From positions 160,042-224,041 of the forward strand of contig NZ_JAEEGB010000003.1 in assembly GCF_016316925.1 (NCBI RefSeq): DNA of 64,000 nucleotides, written 5' to 3'. The translations under genes and the position numbers were made by a program. This document shows positions 36,978-45,299 of this stretch, one piece after another. The stretch is from Clostridium aciditolerans (GTDB lineage Bacteria > Bacillota > Clostridia > Clostridiales > Clostridiaceae). How positions within the stretch are numbered: position 1 is the stretch's first letter; the number at the start of each line of letters is the position of its first letter. The notes below the pieces were generated by a model. It saw only the letters and a program-made list of their open reading frames with translations, was not told where the DNA came from and ran no database searches.

Positions 36978-37667
36978 TTAATTTATTTCATATCCATCTT
37001 TTGTTTTTTTCTGATATAATCCAATCCATTCTGGTATCTTCCCTTTATTTTTAAGAAGTTCAATAGCAACATCTCCAACTACTGCTAGGTCTTCTGCGTT
37101 AAAGTAATATTCAATGTTTTTGTCAAATAATATATTTGCAGAAGCTGGTAATTCCTCATCTCCTTGCCAAACTATAAATGTAATATATACATTGTTTATA
37201 AACTCAAATTTACAACATAAGTCTGCTCTTTCTAAGATTTGTGCACCTACAGCTTTAGAGCCTTCTCTAAAAATTTCTGGTTTACTTGAAAAAACTCTAG
37301 CAAGCTTAAGTATAGTTCTATTATAAAAATTACTATAGTATACTAATCCACCAGGTATTTCTTTATAGGTTATATCCTTATTAAAAGGAGGAACTGCCTT
37401 AGAATTTACAAGGTATCTTAATATTAAGGTTTTTATTGCATAGGCTTTAATTTCCTCTCCACTTTCAGTATCGTATAGTTCTCCAGAAGGATGATTTACA
37501 GTATAATTTTTTCCCATTATTTTAATTTTAAAATAACTACTCTCCCTGTCATAAGGAATAGTAGATTGATTTGAAATATCCACTGGGTCTGCCTTAGAAA
37601 ATATGTTTTGTATGTATTCGTAAGGAACCCTTCCCTGTCTATCATATTTTAAATCCTTATTTTCCAT
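36978..37667 (-). CDS. DUF3786 domain protein
   Basis: A 229-residue soluble protein. The C-terminal part 'FIVWQGDEELPASANILFD' followed by 'YYFNAEDLAVVGD' is the DUF3786 signature found in clostridia and methanogens, where it often accompanies metal or corrinoid proteins. Two adjacent Cys (DLCCKFEF) are the only cysteines. The function is unknown and neighbours give no clue. The ATG follows AAGGGGG. Confidence 0.8.
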   Translation of the reverse strand: MENKDLKYDRQGRVPYEYIQNIFSKADPVDISNQSTIPYDRESSYFKIKIMGKNYTVNHPSGELYDTESGEEIKAYAIKTLILRYLVNSKAVPPFNKDITYKEIPGGLVYYSNFYNRTILKLARVFSSKPEIFREGSKAVGAQILERADLCCKFEFINNVYITFIVWQGDEELPASANILFDKNIEYYFNAEDLAVVGDVAIELLKNKGKIPEWIGLYQKKTKDGYEIN

Positions 37668-37800
37668 TAATTAATCCCCCTTAATGCAAAAATATATAGT
37701 ATTAAACCCATTATAGAAATTATACTATAAAAAAGGAAAGATTTGATAGCTAAAGTTATTGTGAATTATAAAATTAAAAAATGTTTAATAATATTTAATT

Positions 37801-37824
37801 TACTTATTTACTTATTTACTTATT
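37801..37824. repeat. Short tandem repeat, TACTTATT x3
   Basis: Three perfect 8-bp units just past the DUF4363 stop codon. Slippage-prone but with no visible role. Confidence 0.7.
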
Positions 37825-37830
37825 TCCTTA

Positions 37831-38196
37831 CTACTTTCCTAACTCCCGCCAGTTCTCGTATATTTCTCCTAATTCCGCTAAAGCTCCTGCTTGATCTTTT
37901 CCCATAATAATTCCACGGAGTCTTGCCAAATTAATATTAATATTATAAATTTCGTCTCTTTCAACACTGAATTGAATTCTTGGCACTATTTTTCCCCATG
38001 CAGTCACTAGTTTTTGTCTGTCTTCCTCAGCACGATTCCAGTTTTCTTCCTTTACATCTTCTACAATTATTGAAATATAATTTGCTACATCTTCTCCTTC
38101 TCTCATAGGCTTTTTAAGAATTTGCCCTGTTGTCATGATTAACACAAAGAAACCCAAGATAACAATTGGTATACTGTAAGCAATTATTTTTTTCAT
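37831..38196 (-). CDS. DUF4363 membrane-anchored protein
   Basis: About 121 residues. One N-terminal TM helix (YSIPIVILGFFVLIMTTG), then a helical extracytoplasmic domain with WNRAEEDRQKLVTAWGKIVP, typical of the DUF4363 family found beside DUF421/YetF genes. The frame opens at 38241 inside the DUF421 gene, but ATG 38196 has AGGAGGTG at good spacing. Last gene of the spoVA-like locus. The role is unknown. Confidence 0.8.
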   Translation of the reverse strand: MKKIIAYSIPIVILGFFVLIMTTGQILKKPMREGEDVANYISIIVEDVKEENWNRAEEDRQKLVTAWGKIVPRIQFSVERDEIYNININLARLRGIIMGKDQAGALAELGEIYENWRELGK

Positions 38197-38212
38197 CAAT
38201 ACACCTCCTATT

Positions 38213-38923
38213 CTACTGTTTAGTAGATTTTGCATTTCCAAAGTCTTTGTACAAATCTATATATAGACTATTGCTTTTATCGATAGCAGCCATAAATACA
38301 TCTTCAACATCATTTATTCCTTTTTTTCTTAACTCATCTGTTAACCATTCCTTATCTTTGTTTATGACTTTTAGATTCTTTGGTATAATAGTTCCATCAT
38401 ATATAAGTGTTATTGTCAATCCTCCAGGCCCTGTATAAAGATTCATATCCTTTGGAGTAACAGGGAGATATTCGGGTTTCTTTAATACAGAAAGTTGCCC
38501 GTCTTTTTCCAAGACTGCAAATTGTACTTCTTTTAAATCAAATACATCTTTTGTTCTAAGTTGTTCCAATAAGTCAGATAAACGAAATCTCATTTTTTTC
38601 ATTGCATCTTCCATTATCTTTCCATTCATTACTACAATAGTAGGCTCTCCGTCAATATAGCTTGAAATAGTTTTGGACTTTATTGTAGACAACTGCATAG
38701 CAAAGCAAATCACCGCCCAAGTTAAAAGCCCTACCCAGTGTGCCCAGGCACTACTAGTTAGATCAGTAGTTAAAGTGGATGCTGTGGATCCAATCGTGAT
38801 TCCCAGTACATAATCAAAGAAAGTAAGCTGACTAATCTGCTGCTTTCCAAGTATTCTGGCGAAAATTAACAAAGTAAAAAAGCCAATTATTCCTCTAACT
38901 AAAACTATTAATGCTTCACTCAA
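38213..38923 (-). CDS. DUF421 (YetF-like) membrane protein
   Basis: About 236 residues. Three N-terminal TM helices (about 1-80), then a cytoplasmic or spore-core alpha/beta domain containing 'VMNGKIMEDAMKKMRF' and 'LRTKDVFDLKEVQFAVLEKDGQLSVL', the DUF421 hallmark. Two YetF-type genes flank SpoVAC/SpoVAD in this locus, as in spoVA2mob operons. TTG 38923 with GAGGTG upstream is preferred to GTG 38932. A terminator hairpin (39003-39028) precedes it, so it may have its own promoter. Confidence 0.88.
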   Translation of the reverse strand: MSEALIVLVRGIIGFFTLLIFARILGKQQISQLTFFDYVLGITIGSTASTLTTDLTSSAWAHWVGLLTWAVICFAMQLSTIKSKTISSYIDGEPTIVVMNGKIMEDAMKKMRFRLSDLLEQLRTKDVFDLKEVQFAVLEKDGQLSVLKKPEYLPVTPKDMNLYTGPGGLTITLIYDGTIIPKNLKVINKDKEWLTDELRKKGINDVEDVFMAAIDKSNSLYIDLYKDFGNAKSTKQ

Positions 38924-39002
38924 ATTAATCACCTCAATACTCTATAAGAGTTTTTATTTATTATATAAGAACAATATAAATTCTAGTTATATATGTTATA
39001 AA

Positions 39003-39028
39003 AAGCTGAAAGAATTATACTTCCAGCT
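39003..39028 (-). terminator. Terminator between the DUF1657 remnant and DUF421
   Basis: Arms AGCTGGAAG / CTTTCAGCT (9 bp, one G-U) then TTTTTATAA on the minus strand. Confidence 0.75.
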
Positions 39029-39054
39029 TCTCATGTAAAATTGTCATTTTTATT

Positions 39055-39258
39055 TTATTGTTTATATGTTGGTTCTTGCTCTTCAATATATTGCTGTCTA
39101 CCTTGTAAAGTTTGAAGTGCATCATCTAAATTTTTTGCTATATTTTGAAAATCTGTTTTTGCTTGTTGGTCTTCAGTTTCTAATGCAAATGTTTTCATTG
39201 TAGCTGCTGCACTTTAAATACCTGCTATTGCTTGTTGCATTTGAGTTCCTACTGTCAT
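39055..39258 (-). pseudogene. DUF1657 gene interrupted by an in-frame TAA
   Basis: From ATG 39258 (AGGAGGTGACAGT upstream) the frame reads MTVGTQMQQAIAGI, then TAA at 39214-39216, then continues open as SAAATMKTFALETEDQQAK... to the natural stop at 39055. The whole 67-residue product would be a normal DUF1657 protein ending EEQEPTYKQ, like the C-terminus of the 42265 paralogue (EQEPQY). The break is a single codon, so this is a fresh nonsense mutation or a sequencing error. Reinitiation at an ATG six codons later is possible. Confidence 0.8.
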
Positions 39259-39290
39259 ACTGTCACCTCCTTTCAAAATGTTTAGCATAT

Positions 39291-40292
39291 TTACATTTCT
39301 ATAGATACTGCATGAGCAATACCTGGAATACTTTCCTTTTGTTGAAATGTCATTGGTGACATTAACGCACCAGTTGCTACAATTAAAATTTTTTTCAGTT
39401 CGCCTTTTCTCATGCGATTTAAAAGATGACCATAAGTTACTGTTGAGGAACAACCACAACCACTTCCGCCTGATAACACTGGCTGATCCTGTTTATAAAT
39501 TAAAAGCCCACAATCTGTGAGTATCTCTGGAGGAATATTCATTCCATGTTTATTTAAAAGTTCTCCTGCAATTCGATGACCAAGAGCACCTAAGTCGCCA
39601 GTGGCTATCATATCATAATAAGAGGGACTTATGTTTAAATCTCTAAAATGAGCTTCAATTGTATCTACTGCAGCTGGTGCCATTGCCTCCCCCATATTAA
39701 AAGGATCTGAAATCCCCATATCTATAACACGACCGATAGTAGCAGAAGTAACTTTAGGTCCTTCTCCTTTGCTTGCTACTATTGCTGCACCAGATCCTGT
39801 TACAGTCCATTGGGCTGTTGGTGGTTTCTGCCCACCGTATTCCGTTGGATATCTATATTGTTTTTCTGATGCTGAATTATGACTGGTTGCTGCAGCTAAT
39901 ACGTAGTCTGCTGCCTTGCTGCTTACTAATAAAGATGCCAATGCTAATCCTTCCATTGAACTTGAACAAGCACCGTAAATTCCCAAATAAGGAATGGAAA
40001 GAGTACGTGCTGCGAAACTGCTGGTTACAATCTGATTTAATAAATCTCCACTGAGAAAAAATCCAATATCTTCTTTCTTTACTTTTGCTTTTTCGATGGC
40101 TATTTCACATGCCTGCTCCAATAGTTTTTTTTCTGCTTTTTCAAAGCTATCCTGGCCTAGCCAAATATCTTCATGTAGGATATCAAAGTCTTCTGCTATA
40201 GCACCTTTTGCTTCAAAAGGTCCTCCAACGGCAGCAGAAGATATAATAACTGGTTTAGATTCAAAAACCCAAGATTGATGCCCTTTTTTCAT
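39291..40292 (-). CDS. spoVAD: Stage V sporulation protein AD
   Basis: A 333-residue thiolase-fold protein of the spore inner membrane complex. It binds dipicolinic acid and is needed for its uptake. Family blocks visible include WVFESKPVIISSAAVGGPFEAKG near the N-terminus, 'GIYGACSSSMEGLALAS' (thiolase Cys region) and 'SGGSGCGCSSTVTYGHLLNR' near the C-terminus. It is downstream of SpoVAC in a DUF1657/DUF421 locus. SpoVAE, expected next, is missing: only 33 bases separate its stop from the DUF1657 remnant. The ATG follows AAAAGGAGG. Confidence 0.95.
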   Translation of the reverse strand: MKKGHQSWVFESKPVIISSAAVGGPFEAKGAIAEDFDILHEDIWLGQDSFEKAEKKLLEQACEIAIEKAKVKKEDIGFFLSGDLLNQIVTSSFAARTLSIPYLGIYGACSSSMEGLALASLLVSSKAADYVLAAATSHNSASEKQYRYPTEYGGQKPPTAQWTVTGSGAAIVASKGEGPKVTSATIGRVIDMGISDPFNMGEAMAPAAVDTIEAHFRDLNISPSYYDMIATGDLGALGHRIAGELLNKHGMNIPPEILTDCGLLIYKQDQPVLSGGSGCGCSSTVTYGHLLNRMRKGELKKILIVATGALMSPMTFQQKESIPGIAHAVSIEM

Positions 40293-40320
40293 TTACATTC
40301 CTCCTTTTAGTTGGAACACT

Positions 40321-40455
40321 GGGTAATTTTGCTTGTTTCCCTTCGGGAACTGGGTAACTTAAGATTTTCGCTTCCGCTCATAAATTACCCGTAAAAGTTC
40401 ATTTAGAACTTTTACCTAGCAAAATTACCCGTTAAAGTCCATTTAGGACTTTAAC
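40321..40455 (-). repeat. Structured spacer between spoVAC and spoVAD
   Basis: Two adjacent perfect 10-bp hairpins with loop ATTTA have different but matching stems (GTAAAAGTTC/GAACTTTTAC at 40391-40415; GTTAAAGTCC/GGACTTTAAC at 40431-40455). Four copies of GGGTAA(T/C)TT alternate in orientation and can pair (40321-40332 with 40419-40430). The last hairpin overlaps the spoVAC stop codon. A small TTCCC/GGGAA hairpin also occurs. No T-run follows, so it is not a simple terminator. Confidence 0.65.
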
Positions 40456-40927
40456 CTCCTAACCACTGAAGTGTAATTTTTATAATTGCAACTACAAAAG
40501 CAGAAAAAACACCATATACAATTACTGATCCAGCTATTTTAAACATATTACCTCCCACGCCAAGGACATAGCCTTCAGTTCTATGTTCAATAGCAGCAGA
40601 AGCCATTGAGTTAGCAAATCCAGTAACGGGTATTGCAGTGCCTGCTCCAGCCCATTGCCCAATGTGGTCATATATACCTAGACCAGTGAGTAATACTGAA
40701 ATAATAATTAATGTTGCTGAAGTAGGATCTCCTGCTGTCTTTTCGGTAAACCCAAAATATGTAATAAATAGCCATTGTAGTAACTGTCCAAAGGTGCATA
40801 TAAGTCCTCCTACAAAAAAAGCTTTGACACAATTTTTAAATACTGGCCGATTTGGTTCCATTACTTTAGCAAAATCTTGATATTCTTGCTGCATAGGAGT
40901 TAATTTCTTCTTTTTCTTATTGGACAT
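40451..40927 (-). CDS. spoVAC: Stage V sporulation protein AC
   Basis: About 158 residues with four TM helices after a Lys-rich N-terminus (SNKKKKKLTPMQQEYQDFAK). The segments 'FFVGGLICTFGQLLQWLFI' and 'GQWAGAGTAIPVTGFANSMA' are diagnostic. SpoVAC is a mechanosensitive membrane channel moving Ca-dipicolinate in forming and germinating spores. ATG 40927 with AAGGTG is preferred over the upstream ATT/ATG region at 40936. It follows the DUF421 gene by 13 bases. Confidence 0.94.
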   Translation of the reverse strand: MSNKKKKKLTPMQQEYQDFAKVMEPNRPVFKNCVKAFFVGGLICTFGQLLQWLFITYFGFTEKTAGDPTSATLIIISVLLTGLGIYDHIGQWAGAGTAIPVTGFANSMASAAIEHRTEGYVLGVGGNMFKIAGSVIVYGVFSAFVVAIIKITLQWLGG

Positions 40928-40939
40928 TCTTATCACCTT

Positions 40940-41800
40940 CTAACGTAATAAAAAAGATTCTAATTTTTCCATCACAGCTTTTAACTTCTCTGCATCCTGC
41001 TGGTACATCTGTTTAGCTGCTTCATCTTCTGTCTCAAGTGCAAAAGATATTAAATCTGCCTGACATTTCTCTATATTAGCATAAAGCAGCTCTTTTACTT
41101 GGGACTGTGGCAGTTGCAGTGCGTCATCAAAGAGATCCAAGTATAAGTCTCCACATGCATCCACCTGACCAATAAAAACATTATCTAAAGATACTCCTGC
41201 ATTTTGTAGTTGACTTTTAAGCCATCTATGATTTAATCCCATATTGCTTAAAGGCTCATTGAGAATGTTACCATCTAAAATTACTGTTTGTGGCGCTACT
41301 TGTGGAGCTACTTTTTTTCCCATATCATGTGGAGTAATTGGCTTTTTATCTGGTTTTAAAATAACATTAATGTCCCCAGTAGGCTCCATAATTGCAAATT
41401 CCACATCTGCTAAATTAAATGCACCTTTAGAACGTAATCCTCTTAAGAGCTCTTCCCCTGTCATTCTTTCTTTCTCTAAATTTTCTTCCATTACTTTCCC
41501 GTCTTTTATTAGCAGAGTTTCTACACCATAAATTAAGTTATGTAACTGTCTGCTTTTCATAGCTGCAAAATCTAAAGCTATAGTTAATAACGCCCATACT
41601 AATATAGAAATAATACCGAAAGCAAAATTTTTAATAATGTTTACTGAAAGCAAGGCTGCTAAAATTGAGACCACTGTATAGTTAACAAATTGAAAAGCTG
41701 TTATATTGGAAATATTTTTTTTACCTATCAATCTCACTAAAATTAAAGCAAGAAAAAATAAAACCACGGATCTTATTAAAATTACTAACCATTCTACCAT
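40940..41800 (-). CDS. DUF421 (YetF-like) membrane protein, long form
   Basis: About 286 residues: three N-terminal TM helices, the DUF421 domain ('LLRGLRSKGAFNLADVEFAIMEP'), then a helical C-terminal tail of about 80 residues rich in Gln/Glu/Lys that the second copy (38213) lacks and that ends 'DAEKLKAVMEKLESFLLR'. The tail resembles DUF1657 helices, a possible partner mimic. First DUF421 gene of the spoVA-like locus. The frame opens at 41842, but ATG 41800 with AAGGGG is the likely start. Confidence 0.88.
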   Translation of the reverse strand: MVEWLVILIRSVVLFFLALILVRLIGKKNISNITAFQFVNYTVVSILAALLSVNIIKNFAFGIISILVWALLTIALDFAAMKSRQLHNLIYGVETLLIKDGKVMEENLEKERMTGEELLRGLRSKGAFNLADVEFAIMEPTGDINVILKPDKKPITPHDMGKKVAPQVAPQTVILDGNILNEPLSNMGLNHRWLKSQLQNAGVSLDNVFIGQVDACGDLYLDLFDDALQLPQSQVKELLYANIEKCQADLISFALETEDEAAKQMYQQDAEKLKAVMEKLESFLLR

Positions 41801-41813
41801 GCCATATCGCCCC

Positions 41814-42020
41814 TTACTTGCCTTTATATTGAGGTTCTTCAAATTCTAAAGTTTTCAACCTATTTTCTAAGTCTTTAATAACTGATGCTGTTGTTGTAAG
41901 AGCCTCTTTATATGCGGCTTTAGCTTCTTCCTTTTGAGATTGAACAGAGTAAATTCTTAGCGTCCCCTGTACCCCTTTTAAATTAGCTAAAGTTTGTTTT
42001 ACCTTAGAGCCAATGGTCAT
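41814..42020 (-). CDS. DUF1657 small helical protein
   Basis: 68 residues forming a two-helix hairpin (MTIGSKVKQTLANLKGVQGT... ending FEEPQYKGK). DUF1657 proteins occur almost only in spoVA2mob-type loci and are presumed spore-membrane associated. ATG 42020 follows GAGGAGG by 9 nt. First gene of the operon that continues with DUF421, SpoVAC and SpoVAD. Together with 39055-39258 and 42265-42540 it makes three family members here. Confidence 0.88.
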   Translation of the reverse strand: MTIGSKVKQTLANLKGVQGTLRIYSVQSQKEEAKAAYKEALTTTASVIKDLENRLKTLEFEEPQYKGK

Positions 42021-42264
42021 TGCTATGAACCTCCTCTTCAAATAATTATTTAATTTTCACTTTTTTTTCTTTACAATCCTTATTGTTTCAATTATTTTTT
42101 ATTTCATTCATTATAATAACTTATATTTTTATTTTAAAGTAAACTTAGTTATGGAAAAGACTTGAACATCTTTCCTATTAGTTTTTGTATACATTTCAAA
42201 TAGAATACTAATAATATTAACTGTTAGTTTAATATTAGTTATGCTATAGTAGGAGGTATAAAAG

Positions 42265-42540
42265 ATGACAGTAGTAAACAAATTAAATCAAACTCTAGAA
42301 ATGTTGAAATCCTGTGAATCAAATTGTAATACTTTTTCAATGGATACAGATGATTTAAATGCAAAACAACTTTATACTAAACTAGGAGAGCAGCTTAAAC
42401 AGTGCACAGATATGCTGCAAAGCAGAATAAGCTATGTAATGGAGCAAGAACCACAATATCAGACTCAAAATCAACAGAATCAAGTGAATCAGCAAGCTAG
42501 TGCTATGGAAAACATGGAAAAACAACCACCAGAGTTATAG
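42265..42540 (+). CDS. DUF1657 protein with Gln-rich tail (divergent copy)
   Basis: A 91-residue protein. Residues 1-65 are the DUF1657 helical hairpin (MTVVNKLNQTLEMLKSCESN... VMEQEPQYQ), with two Cys unlike its paralogues. Residues 66-91 are a Gln/Asn-rich tail. It is transcribed away from the spoVA-like operon from a 245-bp shared intergenic region, so the two units are probably co-regulated in the forespore. The ATG follows AGGAGG. Confidence 0.87.
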   Translation: MTVVNKLNQTLEMLKSCESNCNTFSMDTDDLNAKQLYTKLGEQLKQCTDMLQSRISYVMEQEPQYQTQNQQNQVNQQASAMENMEKQPPEL

Positions 42541-42623
42541 TAAAAGTGTAAGTTGTGTTTTTTACACTGATGACTAAAAGCTTAAATATAAATAAGTGTA
42601 ATTTTTAAAAAATGCTAAAATAA

Positions 42624-42648
42624 AAAACCCCATTGATATTGGGGTTTT
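42624..42648. terminator. Bidirectional intrinsic terminator
   Basis: Arms AAAACCCCA / TGGGGTTTT with a 7-nt loop between the convergent DUF1657 and DUF166 genes. Confidence 0.85.
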
Positions 42649-42656
42649 CAAATTTG

Positions 42657-43466
42657 CTATTCAACTCTAATTATTTCTGCATTTTCTAGGGCGTTGTAGT
42701 GAGTATAGCCTCCAATATGAAGTATTGTATCACCTAATTCAGGATCTATATGCATTCCGCCTAAGCAAGGATAGCTGTGCCAGTATTTTGCTACTGATTT
42801 CTTAGCTTCTTCGCCTAATTTTGTACCTGCAAGATGTTTGGCTATATTATATCCATTACCACAGGGTGCTGAAATTACTACATCCGCTCTAACTATCACA
42901 TCATCATTATTTACAAAGAGTTTAAATTTAGGTTTTCCAAGTTTAAACTCATCAATAAAATCATTAACTAATTGGAATTTGCCATAAGTTAAAGTGCAGA
43001 ATGGTTTAGGGAATGCATATTCAAGTCCATACTTTTTACACTCATCAATTACCAGCTCCCTTGTCCACTTTGACACCCAATCCTTATCTTCACAAGGTAC
43101 AATAATAGCTTTTCCTCCACTTTCCTTTATAATTTTAGGAAGCTCTGGAAGTATGTCTTGATGAACTCCAATGATTATAGCTATATCATGCTCTTGAAAT
43201 TTATCTGGAAGATATTTTAGTGGTTCATCTTCAAATAATTTATAAAAATCTGGTACTTTAACTATTTGCGAAATACTATTTTCAAAATTTAAGTTGTACT
43301 TAGTTCTGCACCAAACACAAGATTTGCCACATACAGTACATACGTCTCTTTCATCTCTTAAGTGAGGTATAAATTTTGTATTAGCAAATCTTGTGTCAAT
43401 CTTAACGTAAAAATCATTTTCAACCTTTTTATCACTCTTCTCGGAACAAATCACTAATAATTTCAT
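42657..43466 (-). CDS. DUF166 family protein
   Basis: About 269 residues. The N-terminal half carries a Cys cluster CTVCGKSCVWCR near residue 45 (CxxCGxxCxxC), likely a metal or Fe-S site. The C-terminal half has 'VISAPCGNGYNIAKHLAGT' and 'SYPCLGGMHIDPELGDT', characteristic of DUF166, a family annotated as thymidylate-synthase-like and common in methanogens and clostridia. The function is unknown. ATG 43466 follows GAGGAGGGGG; the upstream frame extension lacks a site. Confidence 0.82.
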   Translation of the reverse strand: MKLLVICSEKSDKKVENDFYVKIDTRFANTKFIPHLRDERDVCTVCGKSCVWCRTKYNLNFENSISQIVKVPDFYKLFEDEPLKYLPDKFQEHDIAIIIGVHQDILPELPKIIKESGGKAIIVPCEDKDWVSKWTRELVIDECKKYGLEYAFPKPFCTLTYGKFQLVNDFIDEFKLGKPKFKLFVNNDDVIVRADVVISAPCGNGYNIAKHLAGTKLGEEAKKSVAKYWHSYPCLGGMHIDPELGDTILHIGGYTHYNALENAEIIRVE

Positions 43467-43556
43467 GTTCCCCCTCCTCAATTGACTTTTAACTAATTAT
43501 AGTAAAAGTTAACCAAAAAGTCAGTAACACAGGTTACTGTTTTGTTAAATATTTAT

Positions 43557-44894
43557 CTATCCCAACTTATTTAACCTTTTTTCAAAGTATATGAACATTA
43601 GGATTGCATCTACTGTCCACTGAATAACTGTAATCCACCAAACATAAATAATAGATAACTTTAATATTCGTATAAAATAGAAAATTAAGGGTACTCTTAT
43701 TAACCAACTTGTGAGAAGTGATACAATAAAAGGACTTTTGGCATCACCAGCACCTTTTAGCGCTCCAGCAAATACTAAGGATAAAGCTATTGATGGCTGT
43801 TCAAAAGCGCCTATAAATAAGCACAATGATGCTAAATATACAACTTTCCGTTCATCTTCATTTACAAATAAATCCACTAAGAAACCAGGCATTAATAGAA
43901 AGACTATTCCAAATACCCCCATCATAATCACAGCACCAAGGGCGCAGGCATAACCGTATTCCTTTGCTTTTTTATAATTTCTTTCTCCAATTTTTAATCC
44001 CACTAAAGTTGTTGCAGCGGTACCAAAGCCCATGCCTGGCATGAAGGACATAGATTCAACTATATTTGCTATTTGATTTGCAGCAAAAGGAATAGTTCCA
44101 GCACGCATTATAATAAAGGTACCTAACAACCTGCTTGTACTAAATGCTGCTTCTTCCATAGAGGAAGGTATAGCTAAAAATAATAAATTCTTAACTTTAC
44201 CTGTATGTAGTTTTATCATATATCTTAGTCTTATTTTAACTTCAGATTTAATAAGCAAATATAATAGTAAAAATATAAAACCAAAAAATTGAGAAATAAC
44301 TGAAGCAACTGCAGCTCCTATCACGCCCATTTTAGGTGCTGTAATTCCAAATATTAATGCCAAATCAAAGACAATCTTTAAAGCAGCTACAATAAGGGAA
44401 GCCACAAATGGCGTATATGTATTACCATATCCTCTTAATATTGAACTTATAATATTTATTAACATATTGAAGAATATTGAAACTATAGTAATTCGAGTAT
44501 AAGTATCACTTAAGTCTAATACTCCTCCTCTGGCTCCAGCTATTTGCAATATTGTCCTGCTGAAGATAAATAGTCCATAACATAGTATAAAGGAAAGAAA
44601 AATTCCTATTACAAATCCTATAGACGCATATTCCTCTGCTTCTTTTTTATCTCGTGCCCCTATGCTTCTAGAAACGAATGAAGTTATTCCTATAGAAAGT
44701 CCTATAGTGATAAATATTACAACACAGGCATTAAGAATTTCATTACTTATTCCAACAGCACTTACTGCTTTGTTTCCCCCATAATTACCGATAATCATCG
44801 TATCAAACATGGACATTAGTGTGTAAACTGCCGCTTCAGCAATAGCTGGGATTGATATATTTAATACCTCTTTTACAACATTTTTACTTAACAT
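43557..44894 (-). CDS. MATE family efflux transporter
   Basis: A 445-residue, 12-TM Na+- or H+-coupled multidrug exporter of the NorM/DinF-like MatE family. Two MatE repeats are recognisable (N half 'PAIAEAAVYTLMSMFDTMIIG', C half 'IPSSMEEAAFSTSRLLGTFI'). The substrate is unknown. Stand-alone gene with AAAGGCGG upstream. Confidence 0.93.
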   Translation of the reverse strand: MLSKNVVKEVLNISIPAIAEAAVYTLMSMFDTMIIGNYGGNKAVSAVGISNEILNACVVIFITIGLSIGITSFVSRSIGARDKKEAEEYASIGFVIGIFLSFILCYGLFIFSRTILQIAGARGGVLDLSDTYTRITIVSIFFNMLINIISSILRGYGNTYTPFVASLIVAALKIVFDLALIFGITAPKMGVIGAAVASVISQFFGFIFLLLYLLIKSEVKIRLRYMIKLHTGKVKNLLFLAIPSSMEEAAFSTSRLLGTFIIMRAGTIPFAANQIANIVESMSFMPGMGFGTAATTLVGLKIGERNYKKAKEYGYACALGAVIMMGVFGIVFLLMPGFLVDLFVNEDERKVVYLASLCLFIGAFEQPSIALSLVFAGALKGAGDAKSPFIVSLLTSWLIRVPLIFYFIRILKLSIIYVWWITVIQWTVDAILMFIYFEKRLNKLG

Positions 44895-45033
44895 ATTCTT
44901 TCCGCCTTTTAATACATTTAAAATTTTGAGCCTTATATTCTTAAATATATTAATTTAGTAGCGGTTTTAATATAGAAATTTTTTAACAGAGGGATTTTTG
45001 CCAACCTTTTTTACTTTATAGAGAAACAAACTA

Positions 45034-45262
45034 GAAAATTGACTTACACAAAGGGATATGTTTCCAAAGCTGAAGGTAGATTTAAAAACTTTGTGACAGT
45101 CTTAGTGAAGGGTTTTAAGAGAACCTTAGAACTTTAGAGTTGTTTGAGCGAAGCGAGTTCTCGAAAGTTCTTAGGTTATCTTGGAACACAAGCTTTAGAC
45201 TGGCTAAAAGTTCTTAACGGACTGAAGCTTGGAAACATAGCCCGGGGTGTAAGTCAATTTTC
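45034..45262. mobile_element. 229-bp foldback element (MITE-like)
   Basis: The ends are 32-bp imperfect inverted repeats (GAAAATTGACTTACAC identical at both tips). The interior continues pairing: AACCTTAGAACTTT with AAAGTTCTTAGGTT, and a terminal GAGCGAAGCGAG loop. The whole element can form one long hairpin. It has no coding capacity. It fills most of the 405-bp gap between the MATE gene and recQ. Confidence 0.7.
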
Positions 45263-45299
45263 GGCCTTGCAACCCTATATAGATATCCACAAAACGTTA

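Noticed and set aside
39214-39459. 81-codon frame crossing the start of the interrupted DUF1657 gene
   Set aside because: The upstream part is out-of-frame spoVAD 3' sequence. Only the last 14 codons are real, belonging to the broken DUF1657 gene.
42657-43466. Calling the DUF166 gene a thymidylate synthase
   Set aside because: Active-site motifs of ThyA or ThyX are not visible. The family label is historical, so only DUF166 is given.
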